DNA of 34,122 nucleotides from Pseudomonadota bacterium (GCA_022567295.1 JADFHE010000034.1:1-34122); one strand, 5' to 3'. Positions 24,775 to 33,200 are shown, counted from the first letter of the stretch. Program-made: numbers and translations. The notes: a model not told the origin generated them from the sequence alone.

Positions 24775-25980
24775 ATGCGTGCAGATAGTGTTGGGCTGCG
24801 AGAACAACGGATATTCATCCGCTATGAGTCGCAGCAACAAGCATTAAAATTTCTTAGAGCGATATTGTCAGATCAGCGGGGCATCGCCCTGTTGCACGGA
24901 CCGCGATTGTCCGGAAAATCAGTGGTAATCAATCAGTTTGTTCGGGACGTGCAAGGGGACGTCGCCATTGCCGTCGTTGACGGTGCGCGCATGAAGACGC
25001 CTGAATTGTTATCGAGAATACTCGAACAATTTGGCTACAACGTCTCGCTCAACTCGATCGATGAAATGCTGAGTATGCTTACCGTGTTTGTGGTGCAACA
25101 AACGCGAACCTATCAGGCGCCGGTTCTGGTTTTGGAAAACATAAACGAAATGTTTCCGAGCGCACTGGGTGCCCTCTGCAAACTTGCGTCACTAACAACC
25201 AATAATAAAAATGCGTTGCGACTTGTGCTCGTGAGCGATCGCGACATCAGTCACATCATTGAATCACCGAGCATGAATGCAATTACCGAGCGCGTAGCTG
25301 GTAATTTCGAATTAGGGCCCATGACATCGAAGGAAGCATTGCTGTATCTGTATGCCAAGCTGCGTTCCGGCGGGGTCGACTGGCCTGATGACGTTTTTTC
25401 GGTCGACGTATGCGAAAAACTATATTCGCTGTCCGGCGGTTGGCCGGGTGAGTTGGACGCGATAGCCGTATCGATTATAGAGCAGGCCGATGAGTACCCC
25501 ATTCGGCTGGACGACATTGTGGACCCGGATTCTCCGCTGGTTGATGACACTCCAAAATTGATTCTCACCCAGGCAGGAGAGACAGTGCGAGAAATCAGGC
25601 TGGTTGAAGAAAGAGCCTTGATTGGTCGCTCGGACTTGAGCGACATCGTTATTGACGATCAGTTCGTCAGCCAGCAGCACGCGTTGCTGATACGAAACCA
25701 GGACTCGATTGTGCTTATCGATCTCAAGAGCAAGAATGGAACATTCGTTAATTCTCGACGTGTTCAGAGTAAAGTATTACTGAACAACGACATCATTTCG
25801 CTCGGCGACCACCGCATGAAGATGGTTTATGCGACGGATCACGTAAGCGTGGAAATTGATGATCCGGATCTCGCCGATACGGCGAAAATGAAAAGTATCG
25901 CCGATGCGTGTCGCGACAAAGAACAGAAAATTCCGACCCTGTACCCGGTCACCAACAAAATAAAGTCACAGTCACCGTAA
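24775..25980 (+). CDS. AAA ATPase (ExeA/MshM-like) fused to a C-terminal FHA domain
   Basis: A 401-residue cytoplasmic protein. Residues 1 to about 240 are an AAA domain of the ExeA/GspA/MshM kind: YESQQQALKFL, Walker A LLHGPRLSGKS, and a helical lid ending LYSLSGGWPGELDAIA. The Walker B position reads VLVLENINEM, lacking the usual DE pair, so hydrolysis may be weak or absent. Residues from about 275 form an FHA domain with ALIGRSDLSDIVIDD, FVSQQHALL and SKNGTFVNSRRV, keeping the Arg, Ser, His and Asn that bind phosphothreonine. There is no membrane segment or peptidoglycan-binding domain. I chose ATG 24775; a GTG at 24745 is possible. The partner kinase is not in the window. Confidence 0.85.
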   Translation: MRADSVGLREQRIFIRYESQQQALKFLRAILSDQRGIALLHGPRLSGKSVVINQFVRDVQGDVAIAVVDGARMKTPELLSRILEQFGYNVSLNSIDEMLSMLTVFVVQQTRTYQAPVLVLENINEMFPSALGALCKLASLTTNNKNALRLVLVSDRDISHIIESPSMNAITERVAGNFELGPMTSKEALLYLYAKLRSGGVDWPDDVFSVDVCEKLYSLSGGWPGELDAIAVSIIEQADEYPIRLDDIVDPDSPLVDDTPKLILTQAGETVREIRLVEERALIGRSDLSDIVIDDQFVSQQHALLIRNQDSIVLIDLKSKNGTFVNSRRVQSKVLLNNDIISLGDHRMKMVYATDHVSVEIDDPDLADTAKMKSIADACRDKEQKIPTLYPVTNKIKSQSP

Positions 25981-26238
25981 TTGACTGTCCTTGCTGCCGC
26001 GCCGATTAATCCCGCTGGTCGCTACATTCTTTTTGTCCTGCTCCGCCTGACAGGTGATACACAGGCGCACACCGGGAATAGCCGTCTGCCGCGCCTCCGG
26101 AATGCCGGCACCGCATTCTGCGCAGTTCTTAAGACTCTCGCCGCTGGGTAACTGCTCACGCGCATGTGTGACCGCGTCTTCGATCGTCGCATCGATCTGG
26201 TCCTGTACGGCCCCGTCTTTTGCAAAGCCACCTGCCAT
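25972..26238 (-). CDS. ybiI: DksA/TraR C4-type zinc finger protein, YbiI family
   Basis: An 88-residue protein, the same length as E. coli YbiI. It begins MAGGFAKDGAVQDQI and contains the zinc finger CAECG at the first knuckle and CITCQ at the second, with IPEARQTAIPGVRLC between. It ends NRRGSKDSQLR as in E. coli. DksA/TraR family members bind in the RNA polymerase secondary channel; YbiI itself is poorly studied. GAGGAAC lies about 6 bases before the ATG. Its stop lies inside the end of the convergent AAA-FHA gene, a 9-base tail-to-tail overlap. Confidence 0.93.
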   Translation of the reverse strand: MAGGFAKDGAVQDQIDATIEDAVTHAREQLPSGESLKNCAECGAGIPEARQTAIPGVRLCITCQAEQDKKNVATSGINRRGSKDSQLR

Positions 26239-26343
26239 TGGAGTTCCTCGACCCGCATGAGGGGCCATTCTAATTGTTCAGAGCGCGGTCTGATAGATTG
26301 ATCCGCAAGACAGTCTGCATGGCTGGCGAACGGGTCGCCTGAG

Positions 26344-26359
26344 TCCTGTTTTCACAGGA
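26344..26359 (+). other. Hairpin with trailing T run in the ybiI/riboswitch spacer
   Basis: TCCTGT/ACAGGA forms a 6-bp stem around TTTC, followed by AAATTTT. It lies about 85 bases before the riboswitch. It could be a weak terminator or an operator for the divergent promoters; nothing decides between these. Confidence 0.3.
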
Positions 26360-26444
26360 AATTTTGACGTAATGAGAGAGCCATAGTTCGTTATGTCACA
26401 TACCCGTGGCATTATGACCTACACTGTGAAACGCTCCACAGGAA

Positions 26445-26527
26445 GATGAAAAGGCACGGCGTCCAAGCGGGCGCTTCGCAAAACCACCGGTCTACGGTTA
26501 TTAACTTAAGACAGCGGAGTTACCATC
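26445..26527 (+). promoter_or_regulatory. GEMM-I-like cyclic dinucleotide riboswitch (c-di-GMP-I class)
   Basis: Conserved blocks appear in order. GGCA (26453-26456) starts the first helix. GCGTCC/GGGCGC closes an AAGC loop. CGCAAAACC (26477-26485) matches CGCAAAGCC of the V. cholerae Vc2 aptamer. CACCGGTCTA matches its CUCCGGCCUA, and AGCGGAGTTACC (26513-26524) matches AGCGGGGUUACC. A second hairpin is formed by GTCT/AGAC with an inner GTT/AAC. GATG (26445-26448) can pair with CATC (26524-26527) as the closing helix. GGAG at 26516-26519, inside the last conserved block and 8 bases from the ATG at 26528, is the ribosome-binding site, so control is probably translational. Ligand choice (c-di-GMP or 3',3'-cGAMP) is not decided. 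Confidence 0.8.
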
Positions 26528-27955
26528 ATGAGCTTTATGCTTGACATTACGCCCTGGCCAGTCGCGTCTGCACTACTCTGGATTGTTCTGATTACTGCCG
26601 CACTGTACCTCATTCGCAACACAGCACATCAGGCCATCGAGGCTGCGATGCGCGGCCTGCACCGCAGCTTTCGGATTGCTTCGAAAGCGGTATCCCGATC
26701 CGAAAGCCGTCTTGAGACACGCAACCGCGACGTTTTGCTGGCGGCCGGCCGCGAGGCGAAAGAACGCATCATCGAACGTGAATTCGATCGCATCAACGAC
26801 ACGGTTCGCAAAGATCTCGCCAACTACTCTTCGTTGCATCGCTCTTTGAGCGAATCCATCGGTCGCATCGAGAAAGATCACCAGGAAGCGGTCGATGTCC
26901 CACCGGATCCACCGGGTTGGGTCAAGGCGGTCAAAGCCGTTGCTGAGATGGACGCCAAGGAAGGACGCAGCCAGATCGGCGACATCTTGAGCGACATTCA
27001 CAAGTCGCTCGTCAAAGCGCACAAGGAAGCGATGGCTGCCTATCTCGTAGCCAGTGGGAAGCGTCATAAATTGTTGCGCCACATGCGTCCCGGCTGGCGA
27101 CAGATCCAGCAGACGCTGGCCGCCGTCGGCAAGAACGTCGACAGTCTTTTGAGCCGATCGGTCACGATCGACCGGCTGATGCAGGAGTACGAAGACATTG
27201 TGCATGGACAGGATCGTGCTGTTTCAGTGCTGTCGTCGTCGTCGCTCGTGAATTTCTTTGTCTCTGCTTTTGTTTTAGTCATCGCAATCGGCGGCGCGAC
27301 AATCAACTTCTCACTGATTGCGAGACCGATGGCCGAAATGGTCGGCGGTACGAATGTAATCGGTGGCTATCGTATGGCGGATATCGCGGCCCTGGTCATC
27401 ATCCTGGTTGAAATCTCGATGGGCCTGTTCCTGATGGAGTCACTGCGAATTACGCGTTTGTTCCCCGTGATCGGCGCGTTGCCGGACAAGACCCGCGTGC
27501 GCATGCTCTACATTACTTTCACCATCCTGTTTCTGCTGGCCAGCGTTGAGGCGGGTCTCGCGTACATGCGTGAGGTCTTGCTGCACGACGAACTCGCAAC
27601 GAGCGCCTTGCTGCGTGGCGACATTGGCGAGACAGCGACCAGCGAATATATGTGGATCACGACGGCGGCACAGATGGGCTTGGGATTCATCCTGCCGTTT
27701 GCTTTGACGTTCGTCGCGATACCACTGGAAACATTCGTGCATTCGTTGCGTACTGTGGTCGGGCTGATGGCAATTTCCCTGCTACGAGTGGTGTCATTGA
27801 TATTTCGTTTGCTTGGCAACATATGCCTTTATTTTGGCGTACTGCTGAAACAAGTCTATGATCTGCCTTTGTTCGTGCCATTGTGGCTTGAGGAGCGCGT
27901 GGCACGCCGTGCAGATGCCGAGAGTTCGGCTGTAGCGAGGAGGGTAAGACAATGA
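26528..27955 (+). CDS. Unknown six-helix membrane protein under riboswitch control
   Basis: A 475-residue inner-membrane protein I do not recognise. One helix at residues 11-29 is followed by a long charged, helical, coiled-coil-prone region (about 35-235, very rich in Arg, Lys, Glu and Asp, with a VPPDPPG break at 124-130). Five further membrane segments lie at roughly 240-262, 284-304, 326-347, 376-398 and 410-440, and the C-terminus is short and basic. There is no enzyme or transporter signature. The large soluble loop could sense or scaffold. It begins immediately after the riboswitch and ends in an ATGA overlap with the vWA lipoprotein gene, so the two products are made together and probably work as a pair. 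Confidence 0.85.
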   Translation: MSFMLDITPWPVASALLWIVLITAALYLIRNTAHQAIEAAMRGLHRSFRIASKAVSRSESRLETRNRDVLLAAGREAKERIIEREFDRINDTVRKDLANYSSLHRSLSESIGRIEKDHQEAVDVPPDPPGWVKAVKAVAEMDAKEGRSQIGDILSDIHKSLVKAHKEAMAAYLVASGKRHKLLRHMRPGWRQIQQTLAAVGKNVDSLLSRSVTIDRLMQEYEDIVHGQDRAVSVLSSSSLVNFFVSAFVLVIAIGGATINFSLIARPMAEMVGGTNVIGGYRMADIAALVIILVEISMGLFLMESLRITRLFPVIGALPDKTRVRMLYITFTILFLLASVEAGLAYMREVLLHDELATSALLRGDIGETATSEYMWITTAAQMGLGFILPFALTFVAIPLETFVHSLRTVVGLMAISLLRVVSLIFRLLGNICLYFGVLLKQVYDLPLFVPLWLEERVARRADAESSAVARRVRQ

Positions 27956-28587
27956 GAACAGGACTTTTAGCCACCCTGTGTGTTCTGCTGGTGTCGTGCT
28001 CGAGCGAGGCGCCAACGAATATCGGCGTGTACATGCTGCTCGATACCTCCGGGACGTATGCTGAAGAACTCACTAAGGCCGAGCAAATTATTCGCTACAC
28101 GCTCTCGAAGCTGAATGAGTCGGATTCATTCGCGGTCGCTCGCATCGATACGGGTAGTTTCAGCGAAAAAGACATAATCGCCAAAGCTTCGTTCGACGAC
28201 CGGCCAAGTGCCGTCAACCGGCAGAAGCGTCTGTTTGCACAGCAGGTAAGCGAGTTTGTGAAAAACGCGAAACCATCGTCATACACCGATATCACGGGTG
28301 GCCTGTTGCAGGCCGTCGAATTTCTTAACGAGAAAAACACCGGCAGGAAAACGATCCTGATCTTCTCGGACCTCAAGGAGGACCTCAAGGACGGCTATGT
28401 GCGCGATATTGAAATTGAGCTTGAGGGCTTTAACGTCATCGCTCTTAATGTCACTAAGCTGCGGTCCGACAATATTGATCCCCGCGAATACCTGAGCCGG
28501 CTCGAGGAATGGAAAACCAGGGTTGAAAGGACCGGCGGGCACTGGCGCGTGGTCAATGATCTGGACGGGCTTGAAGGAATTTTCTAG
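27952..28587 (+). CDS. von Willebrand factor A domain lipoprotein
   Basis: A 211-residue lipoprotein. Lipobox LVSC has the lipidated cysteine at position 16, and Ser at +2 argues for the outer membrane. Almost the whole mature protein is a vWA domain with a complete metal site: DTSGT at residues 31-35, T112 in SYTDITGG and D140 in FSDLKED. Such domains bind ligands through a divalent cation. GGAGGG lies 8 bases before the ATG, which overlaps the stop of the membrane-protein gene, so it is translated with it and falls under the same riboswitch. Roles in adhesion, envelope assembly or complex assembly are possible; none is shown by the sequence. Confidence 0.87.
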   Translation: MRTGLLATLCVLLVSCSSEAPTNIGVYMLLDTSGTYAEELTKAEQIIRYTLSKLNESDSFAVARIDTGSFSEKDIIAKASFDDRPSAVNRQKRLFAQQVSEFVKNAKPSSYTDITGGLLQAVEFLNEKNTGRKTILIFSDLKEDLKDGYVRDIEIELEGFNVIALNVTKLRSDNIDPREYLSRLEEWKTRVERTGGHWRVVNDLDGLEGIF

Positions 28588-28588
28588 G

Positions 28589-28999
28589 TCACGATCCTGG
28601 ATCGCTGTCGTCCGTGAATTGCAACATGACTCCGTGGATCTCAGCGATATCGGCGACCCGCCAATCGAGAATACCGATTCTGGGTTGTCGGTCAATCGGG
28701 GTCAGCCCGTCGGACGCAAGTCGATTCAGCTGTGCTTGAAGATCACTTGTGGCCGTGGACAGTAGAAAGAAGCCCTCGCCATTCGCAGCGAGGAATCGGC
28801 CCGGTACTGACTCCGGATCGAAAGGGCAGACCAATACGAACCAGGTATCGCCGATGCGCGAGCGCGCGACCTTGGCGCCCCGCGGCGCATGATCAATAAA
28901 TTCAAACGGGTCCAGTCCGAGGACAAGCTGAAACTGTTCAGCGGCCAGCGCCAGGTCACGGACAATAAAATTGATGTGATGAATGCGAGACGCCGACAT
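28589..28999 (-). CDS. VOC (glyoxalase/bleomycin resistance/dioxygenase) superfamily protein
   Basis: A 136-residue protein of one VOC module. It starts MSASRIHHINFIVRDLALAA, with the metal-binding His in HHINF, and ends GVMLQFTDD. The pattern VLGLDPFEFID, GEGFFLLST and VADIAEIHGVMLQF is that of the fold. Members act as lyases, epimerases, isomerases or dioxygenases; the exact reaction is not visible. Here it follows an HMG-CoA-lyase-like gene by 10 bases, so a step on a CoA ester or small acid is likely. AGGGCGG precedes the ATG at 28999. It is the last gene of the catabolic cluster and its stop lies one base from that of the convergent vWA gene. Confidence 0.83.
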   Translation of the reverse strand: MSASRIHHINFIVRDLALAAEQFQLVLGLDPFEFIDHAPRGAKVARSRIGDTWFVLVCPFDPESVPGRFLAANGEGFFLLSTATSDLQAQLNRLASDGLTPIDRQPRIGILDWRVADIAEIHGVMLQFTDDSDPGS

Positions 29000-29009
29000 A
29001 AATCCGCCC

Positions 29010-29918
29010 TTATACCCTGTCTTTTGGAAACAGTCCGGCCTTAGGTAGCATGGCGGGAACGCCATGCCCCAACTGCTTTTCCAGCCAGCGACTGACATCA
29101 ATAATCTTGGCAAGCGAAACGCCGGAATCGATACCGGACCGGTCCAGAAGGTATATGAGATCATCCGTTGGAATATTGCCTGTCGCCGCCGGCGCGAATG
29201 GACAGCCGCCGATACCGCCAATACTTGCATCCAGGTAGGTGACACCGGCTTCGATCGCGGCCTGCGCGTTGGCGATTCCTGTGTTTCGAGTATTGTGAAG
29301 GTGGCAACGCAACGGAATTGGACCGAATTCCTCCTTTAGCATGCCCAGCAATTCGCTCACTTGATTCGGCACAGCGACACCAATACTGTCAGCGATGCCG
29401 AGTTCGGCCGGTTCTGCGGCCAGCAGTCGTTTCGCGATTTCGACAATTCGCCGTGGTGAAACCTCGCCTTCATAAGGGCAGCCGAACGCTGCAGAGATCA
29501 TCACGTTCGCAATCTTGCCGTTCGCTTTGGCGCGAGTAGCGATTTTCACCCAGGCGTCAATCGACTCATCTGTAGGAACGCCCTGATTGCGTTGGTTGTA
29601 GGTGTCCGTCGAAACAATGACCATGCCAATTTCGTGGACCGGCGTTGCGAGCGCACGGTCCAGGCCACGCTCGTTCATGATCAGGCCAATGTAGGAAACG
29701 TCGCTTGACAGTGGCAGCTCCGCCAGCAGCGCCTCGGCGTCTGCCATTTGCGGCACCTTTTTCGGGTGCACAAAACTTGCGACCTCCAGTCGCTTGATGC
29801 CGGCATCGACAGCGCGCGTAATAAATTCGACCTTGGCCTGCGTTGTGAGACATTCGGGCTCACCTTGCAGCCCATCTCGCGGCCCGACTTCGACGATGTT
29901 AATGACTGGTGTCGTCAT
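29010..29918 (-). CDS. Hydroxymethylglutaryl-CoA lyase-like enzyme (HMGL family)
   Basis: A 302-residue TIM-barrel enzyme. The catalytic and metal residues appear in IVEVGPRDGLQGE (R14, D15), the histidine pair in CHLHNTRNTG, and the mobile-loop cysteine in IGGIGGCPFAPAATGNI. The family cleaves 3-hydroxy-3-methylglutaryl-CoA to acetoacetate and acetyl-CoA in leucine and isoprenoid breakdown, but sister enzymes cleave other 3-hydroxy-3-alkylglutaryl-CoA esters. The HLHNTRNTG variant differs from the HxHDT(Y)G of classical HMGL, so another substrate is plausible. I chose ATG 29918; a GTG at 29927 is possible. It overlaps the upstream hydrolase gene by 20 bases. Confidence 0.88.
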   Translation of the reverse strand: MTTPVINIVEVGPRDGLQGEPECLTTQAKVEFITRAVDAGIKRLEVASFVHPKKVPQMADAEALLAELPLSSDVSYIGLIMNERGLDRALATPVHEIGMVIVSTDTYNQRNQGVPTDESIDAWVKIATRAKANGKIANVMISAAFGCPYEGEVSPRRIVEIAKRLLAAEPAELGIADSIGVAVPNQVSELLGMLKEEFGPIPLRCHLHNTRNTGIANAQAAIEAGVTYLDASIGGIGGCPFAPAATGNIPTDDLIYLLDRSGIDSGVSLAKIIDVSRWLEKQLGHGVPAMLPKAGLFPKDRV

Positions 29919-30540
29919 GCTTTGCACGCAGGTAATCTATAGTTTCAGCCTCGCTAACGACATCAGCGTACTTGGCATTCATATCGAAGAGATTGGCTTC
30001 GTGTGGTGTCTTGTGCCGATCACCACAGGCATCCGCAACAACAATCGGAATGAATCCATACGACATCGCATCGACACAAGTGGCACGTACACAGCCGCTG
30101 GTGGTCAAGCCTGTGATGATGAGCGTATCGATCCGCAAGTCTTTCAAAGTCGACTCCAGCGTCGTTGCAAAGAAGGCACTGGGGTACTGTTTCGAGATAA
30201 CGACTTCATCTTCTGCAGGCTGAATTCCCGGCGCCCACGCTCCCATCGGATGCCCGGCGACGAAGTTCTCGAGTACTGGAACCTTCTTGAAAAACACACC
30301 ACCATCGGATCCATCGGCCCGATAAACGACATTGGTGTAAATCACGGGAATATTGGCGTCCCGCGCCGAATCGCGAATGCGAATTGCTGATGCCAGCGCA
30401 TCTTCGACGCCAGCGTACAGCGGGCAGCTCTCGTCAAAGTAGGCCAGCGTCAGGTCGACCAGTATCAGGGCAGGCCGCTCTCCGAAACCGAGTCGGTTGT
30501 CGAAAACTTTCTTATAGTTGGATGACAGGTCCTGAGTCAC
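29899..30540 (-). CDS. Isochorismatase-family cysteine hydrolase (N-carbamoylsarcosine amidase-like)
   Basis: A 213-residue hydrolase with the family catalytic triad: D29 in LILVDL, K117 in VVISKQYPSAF and C150 in LTTSGCVRATC. The TTSGCVRAT context is that of the amide-hydrolysing branch (N-carbamoylsarcosine amidase, maleamate or ring-cleavage amidases) and not of isochorismate hydrolysis. Substrate not resolved. The start is GTG at 30540 with a weak GGAAAA upstream. It overlaps the HMGL-like gene by 20 bases, and both lie downstream of a TonB-dependent receptor in the same direction, which suggests breakdown of an imported amide- or carbamoyl-containing compound. Confidence 0.87.
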   Translation of the reverse strand: MTQDLSSNYKKVFDNRLGFGERPALILVDLTLAYFDESCPLYAGVEDALASAIRIRDSARDANIPVIYTNVVYRADGSDGGVFFKKVPVLENFVAGHPMGAWAPGIQPAEDEVVISKQYPSAFFATTLESTLKDLRIDTLIITGLTTSGCVRATCVDAMSYGFIPIVVADACGDRHKTPHEANLFDMNAKYADVVSEAETIDYLRAKHDDTSH

Positions 30541-30632
30541 GATATTTTCCGCGATGACAAAAGCAAGCGGCGTTTCGCAGCAACTTTACGCCACGAAATG
30601 CCGCGATACTGGTCGATGAAACGAGCTCGGTA

Positions 30633-33170
30633 TCAGAACCGGAAACTGAAGTCAGCACCGTAGGTGGCCGTAGTGGCAGGATGTATAAACGATCCGCCGA
30701 ATTCAACCGCTGGAATCACTTCCTCCAGGTACTCCTCGTCCGTGATGTTCCGTCCCCATACCGTCGCCGACCAACGCTCTCCTTCAACGCCAATGCGAAG
30801 ATTAACGGTGTCGTAGGCGTCGCGCCTGGCTTTCGAAAAATCCTGCGTGATAAGACCGCCAAGTCCGAACAATGCATCCCAGATTGTCGGAGTCGCCTCG
30901 CCCTGCAGCGTGTGGAACCACATGTCACCGACGTGCTGAAAATCGACCCGCATATAGACATTCATGTCGTTGCCCATCGGGAAATCCAGCTGCGCGCCGA
31001 GATTGTAGGTTTCATCCGGCGCCTGCGGCACGTCATTACCAACTGACAGCGGCCGATTGATATTTTTCTTGATCTCGGAATCAAGGAATCCTACGCCGCC
31101 AAAGAGCGACAAATTCTCCGACGCAAGCCAGTTGAAGTCGGCTTCGAAACCGCTGATCGTCGTTTCGTCAATCGTCGTGACAACGCGCAAGAGGCCGAAT
31201 GGGCCCGCAAAAAACTCGAAGAACTGGCTGTCATCGACATCCGTTGTGAAGACCGCGGCATTCAGTCGCAGACGACGATCCAACCACTGTGTTTTAACAC
31301 CTAGCTCAAAGCTGTTGGATACCTCCTTCTCATATTCATCTCCGATCACCAACTGGGCATTGACCGCGTTCAGGTAGAGCCCCGCCGGCACGCCGCTGTT
31401 GAACCAGAACTCAAGCAGGTCAGAGCTACCCAGCGAGTTAAATCCGCCGCTGCGGAAACCGATACCCCAGCTCGCATACACGTTGACCGAATCAGTCGCT
31501 GACCAACGCCAGGACACTTTCGGCTGAATTTGATCAAACGTCCGGCTGCGATCGGGTATACCACCCGGATTACTTACAAACCCGGGATTAATCGGACCAG
31601 CGGGGTTATTAATATTGAGGCCTGAAGCAGACACGTTGGGTACCTTGTTGCGAACCGTGCGATCCTCTTGGTCCCAGCGCAGCGCCAGCGACAGTTCGCT
31701 CGAATCGCCGATATCGAAGCTTACCTCGCCGAATGCCGCGATAACGCTGGTGTCGAAATCGTCCCAAAACAACAGGTCGGTCGGGTTCGGGCCCGTGGGG
31801 TCGATATACGGTTGCCGCAGAAAGCCGGCTCCCGTGTCGGCGCCGTACGCCACGACAACTTCGCGATCAATTTCGGTAGCATAGATGCCGGCGATCCAGC
31901 GCATCGACTGATCCTGCGGGGAAGTGAAGCGTATCTCAAAGCTGGAATCCTGCTGATTGCGTTCCTGGTACTGGTAACCATCACAGGCGCTTGGCGTATA
32001 TGGCCCATAGATGCCGGCAAACTCGATACCGGGTGGAAAAACCCCAAAGGGCTGGAAGAACTCACCAAACAAATCGACCCGACCGGCACCACCGTCAGCC
32101 ACCGGCTGGTTGTTCAGCGTTGCCCGATCGGCCTGACAGGCCGGGGTCAACTCGTAACCATAAAATGTCGCGCTTGTGCCATCGGACAACAGGTATTCAT
32201 CCAGATCGTTGAATGAGGCGATAAAGGTCCAATCGCCGTTATCTGTTTCGTAGTCCGCCTTGACGGCGAACTCCAGCGTTTCCTGCTTGTTCTCTCCGGG
32301 AACGTTAAAAGCAAAAATGAAGTTATGATCATTGACGTCGGCGAAGAAAGTCGGCCCAAGACCGAAACCAGTCTCAAAAAACGGAATTGCAAATACCGCG
32401 TTAAAGTTGATCGCACCACCCTCAACCTCCGAGTAGCCGGCGCGCAAATCCCAGGTCAATCTGTCGTTAGTCTCAATTATCAGCCGCGCGCGCAGGGTTG
32501 TATCCTGCAGGTAGTCGACGCCAGTTGGGGCATTCTCGTAGATATTCGAATAAACACCATCGATTTCGCGATAGCTGGCGGCAATGCTGCCACGCACGGT
32601 ATCTGCTAGCGGCCCACTTAAGCGCAGCGAGACTTTCGACAGGCCATCGGTACCGCCACCTACTTTGATTTTTCCGGCGAATTCGTCGCCGGGCTCCTTC
32701 GTCGTCACGAGGATTGCACCGGCCACTGCGTTGCGCCCGTACAGAGCCCCCTGCGGACCCTTGAGGACTTCGATCTGTTTCACATCAACGAGTTCTTCGT
32801 TGAAACTGTTCGGATTCGTGCTCAGGATGCCGTCCACGACATAAGCAAAGGTCGACTCTGCATCTCGTGTCGATACGATGCCGCGAATGCTGACTTGTGT
32901 GTCGCCGATATTTGCTGTGTCAACAATCGTGACATTGGGCATCAGAGAAATGAAGTCAGCCGGTCGCTCGATGCCTGCACGTTCAATCGTTTCCGAAGTG
33001 AATACCGCAATCGCGATCGGCACCTCCTGAAGATTCTCGTTACGTTTACGTGCTGTAACAATAATCTCTTCGATGGTGGCTGCGCCGACTTGCGCAATCG
33101 ATGCACCTGGCATCAAGAACGATATTGCCGCGAGGAGCACACTGGCCCCCGCGATTGCTCTCTTAAACAT
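30633..33170 (-). CDS. TonB-dependent outer-membrane receptor
   Basis: An 845-residue receptor. A signal peptide (MFKRAIAGASVLLAAISFLM, cleavage near IAQ) precedes the TonB-box region ATIEEIIVTARKR. The plug domain follows (EVPIAIAVFTSETIERAG, VSIRGI, QIEVLKGPQGALYGRNAVAG) and then a long beta-barrel ending in FSFRF with a terminal aromatic. The plug signature and terminal strand are complete. It resembles the receptors abundant in Sphingomonas- and Woeseia-like bacteria that import polymers, aromatic or terpenoid compounds as well as iron complexes. Its place next to HMGL and amide-hydrolase genes favours an organic substrate. GGGGGA precedes the ATG at 33170, and a GntR gene lies just upstream. 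Confidence 0.92.
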   Translation of the reverse strand: MFKRAIAGASVLLAAISFLMPGASIAQVGAATIEEIIVTARKRNENLQEVPIAIAVFTSETIERAGIERPADFISLMPNVTIVDTANIGDTQVSIRGIVSTRDAESTFAYVVDGILSTNPNSFNEELVDVKQIEVLKGPQGALYGRNAVAGAILVTTKEPGDEFAGKIKVGGGTDGLSKVSLRLSGPLADTVRGSIAASYREIDGVYSNIYENAPTGVDYLQDTTLRARLIIETNDRLTWDLRAGYSEVEGGAINFNAVFAIPFFETGFGLGPTFFADVNDHNFIFAFNVPGENKQETLEFAVKADYETDNGDWTFIASFNDLDEYLLSDGTSATFYGYELTPACQADRATLNNQPVADGGAGRVDLFGEFFQPFGVFPPGIEFAGIYGPYTPSACDGYQYQERNQQDSSFEIRFTSPQDQSMRWIAGIYATEIDREVVVAYGADTGAGFLRQPYIDPTGPNPTDLLFWDDFDTSVIAAFGEVSFDIGDSSELSLALRWDQEDRTVRNKVPNVSASGLNINNPAGPINPGFVSNPGGIPDRSRTFDQIQPKVSWRWSATDSVNVYASWGIGFRSGGFNSLGSSDLLEFWFNSGVPAGLYLNAVNAQLVIGDEYEKEVSNSFELGVKTQWLDRRLRLNAAVFTTDVDDSQFFEFFAGPFGLLRVVTTIDETTISGFEADFNWLASENLSLFGGVGFLDSEIKKNINRPLSVGNDVPQAPDETYNLGAQLDFPMGNDMNVYMRVDFQHVGDMWFHTLQGEATPTIWDALFGLGGLITQDFSKARRDAYDTVNLRIGVEGERWSATVWGRNITDEEYLEEVIPAVEFGGSFIHPATTATYGADFSFRF

Positions 33171-33200
33171 GTTACGTCCCCCTTTGAACAATGTCATATC

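Noticed and set aside
26573-27205. 210-codon minus-strand reading frame opposite the riboswitch-controlled membrane protein
   Set aside because: It mirrors the codon pattern of the membrane protein, which has the better start, coupling to the next gene and membrane segments.
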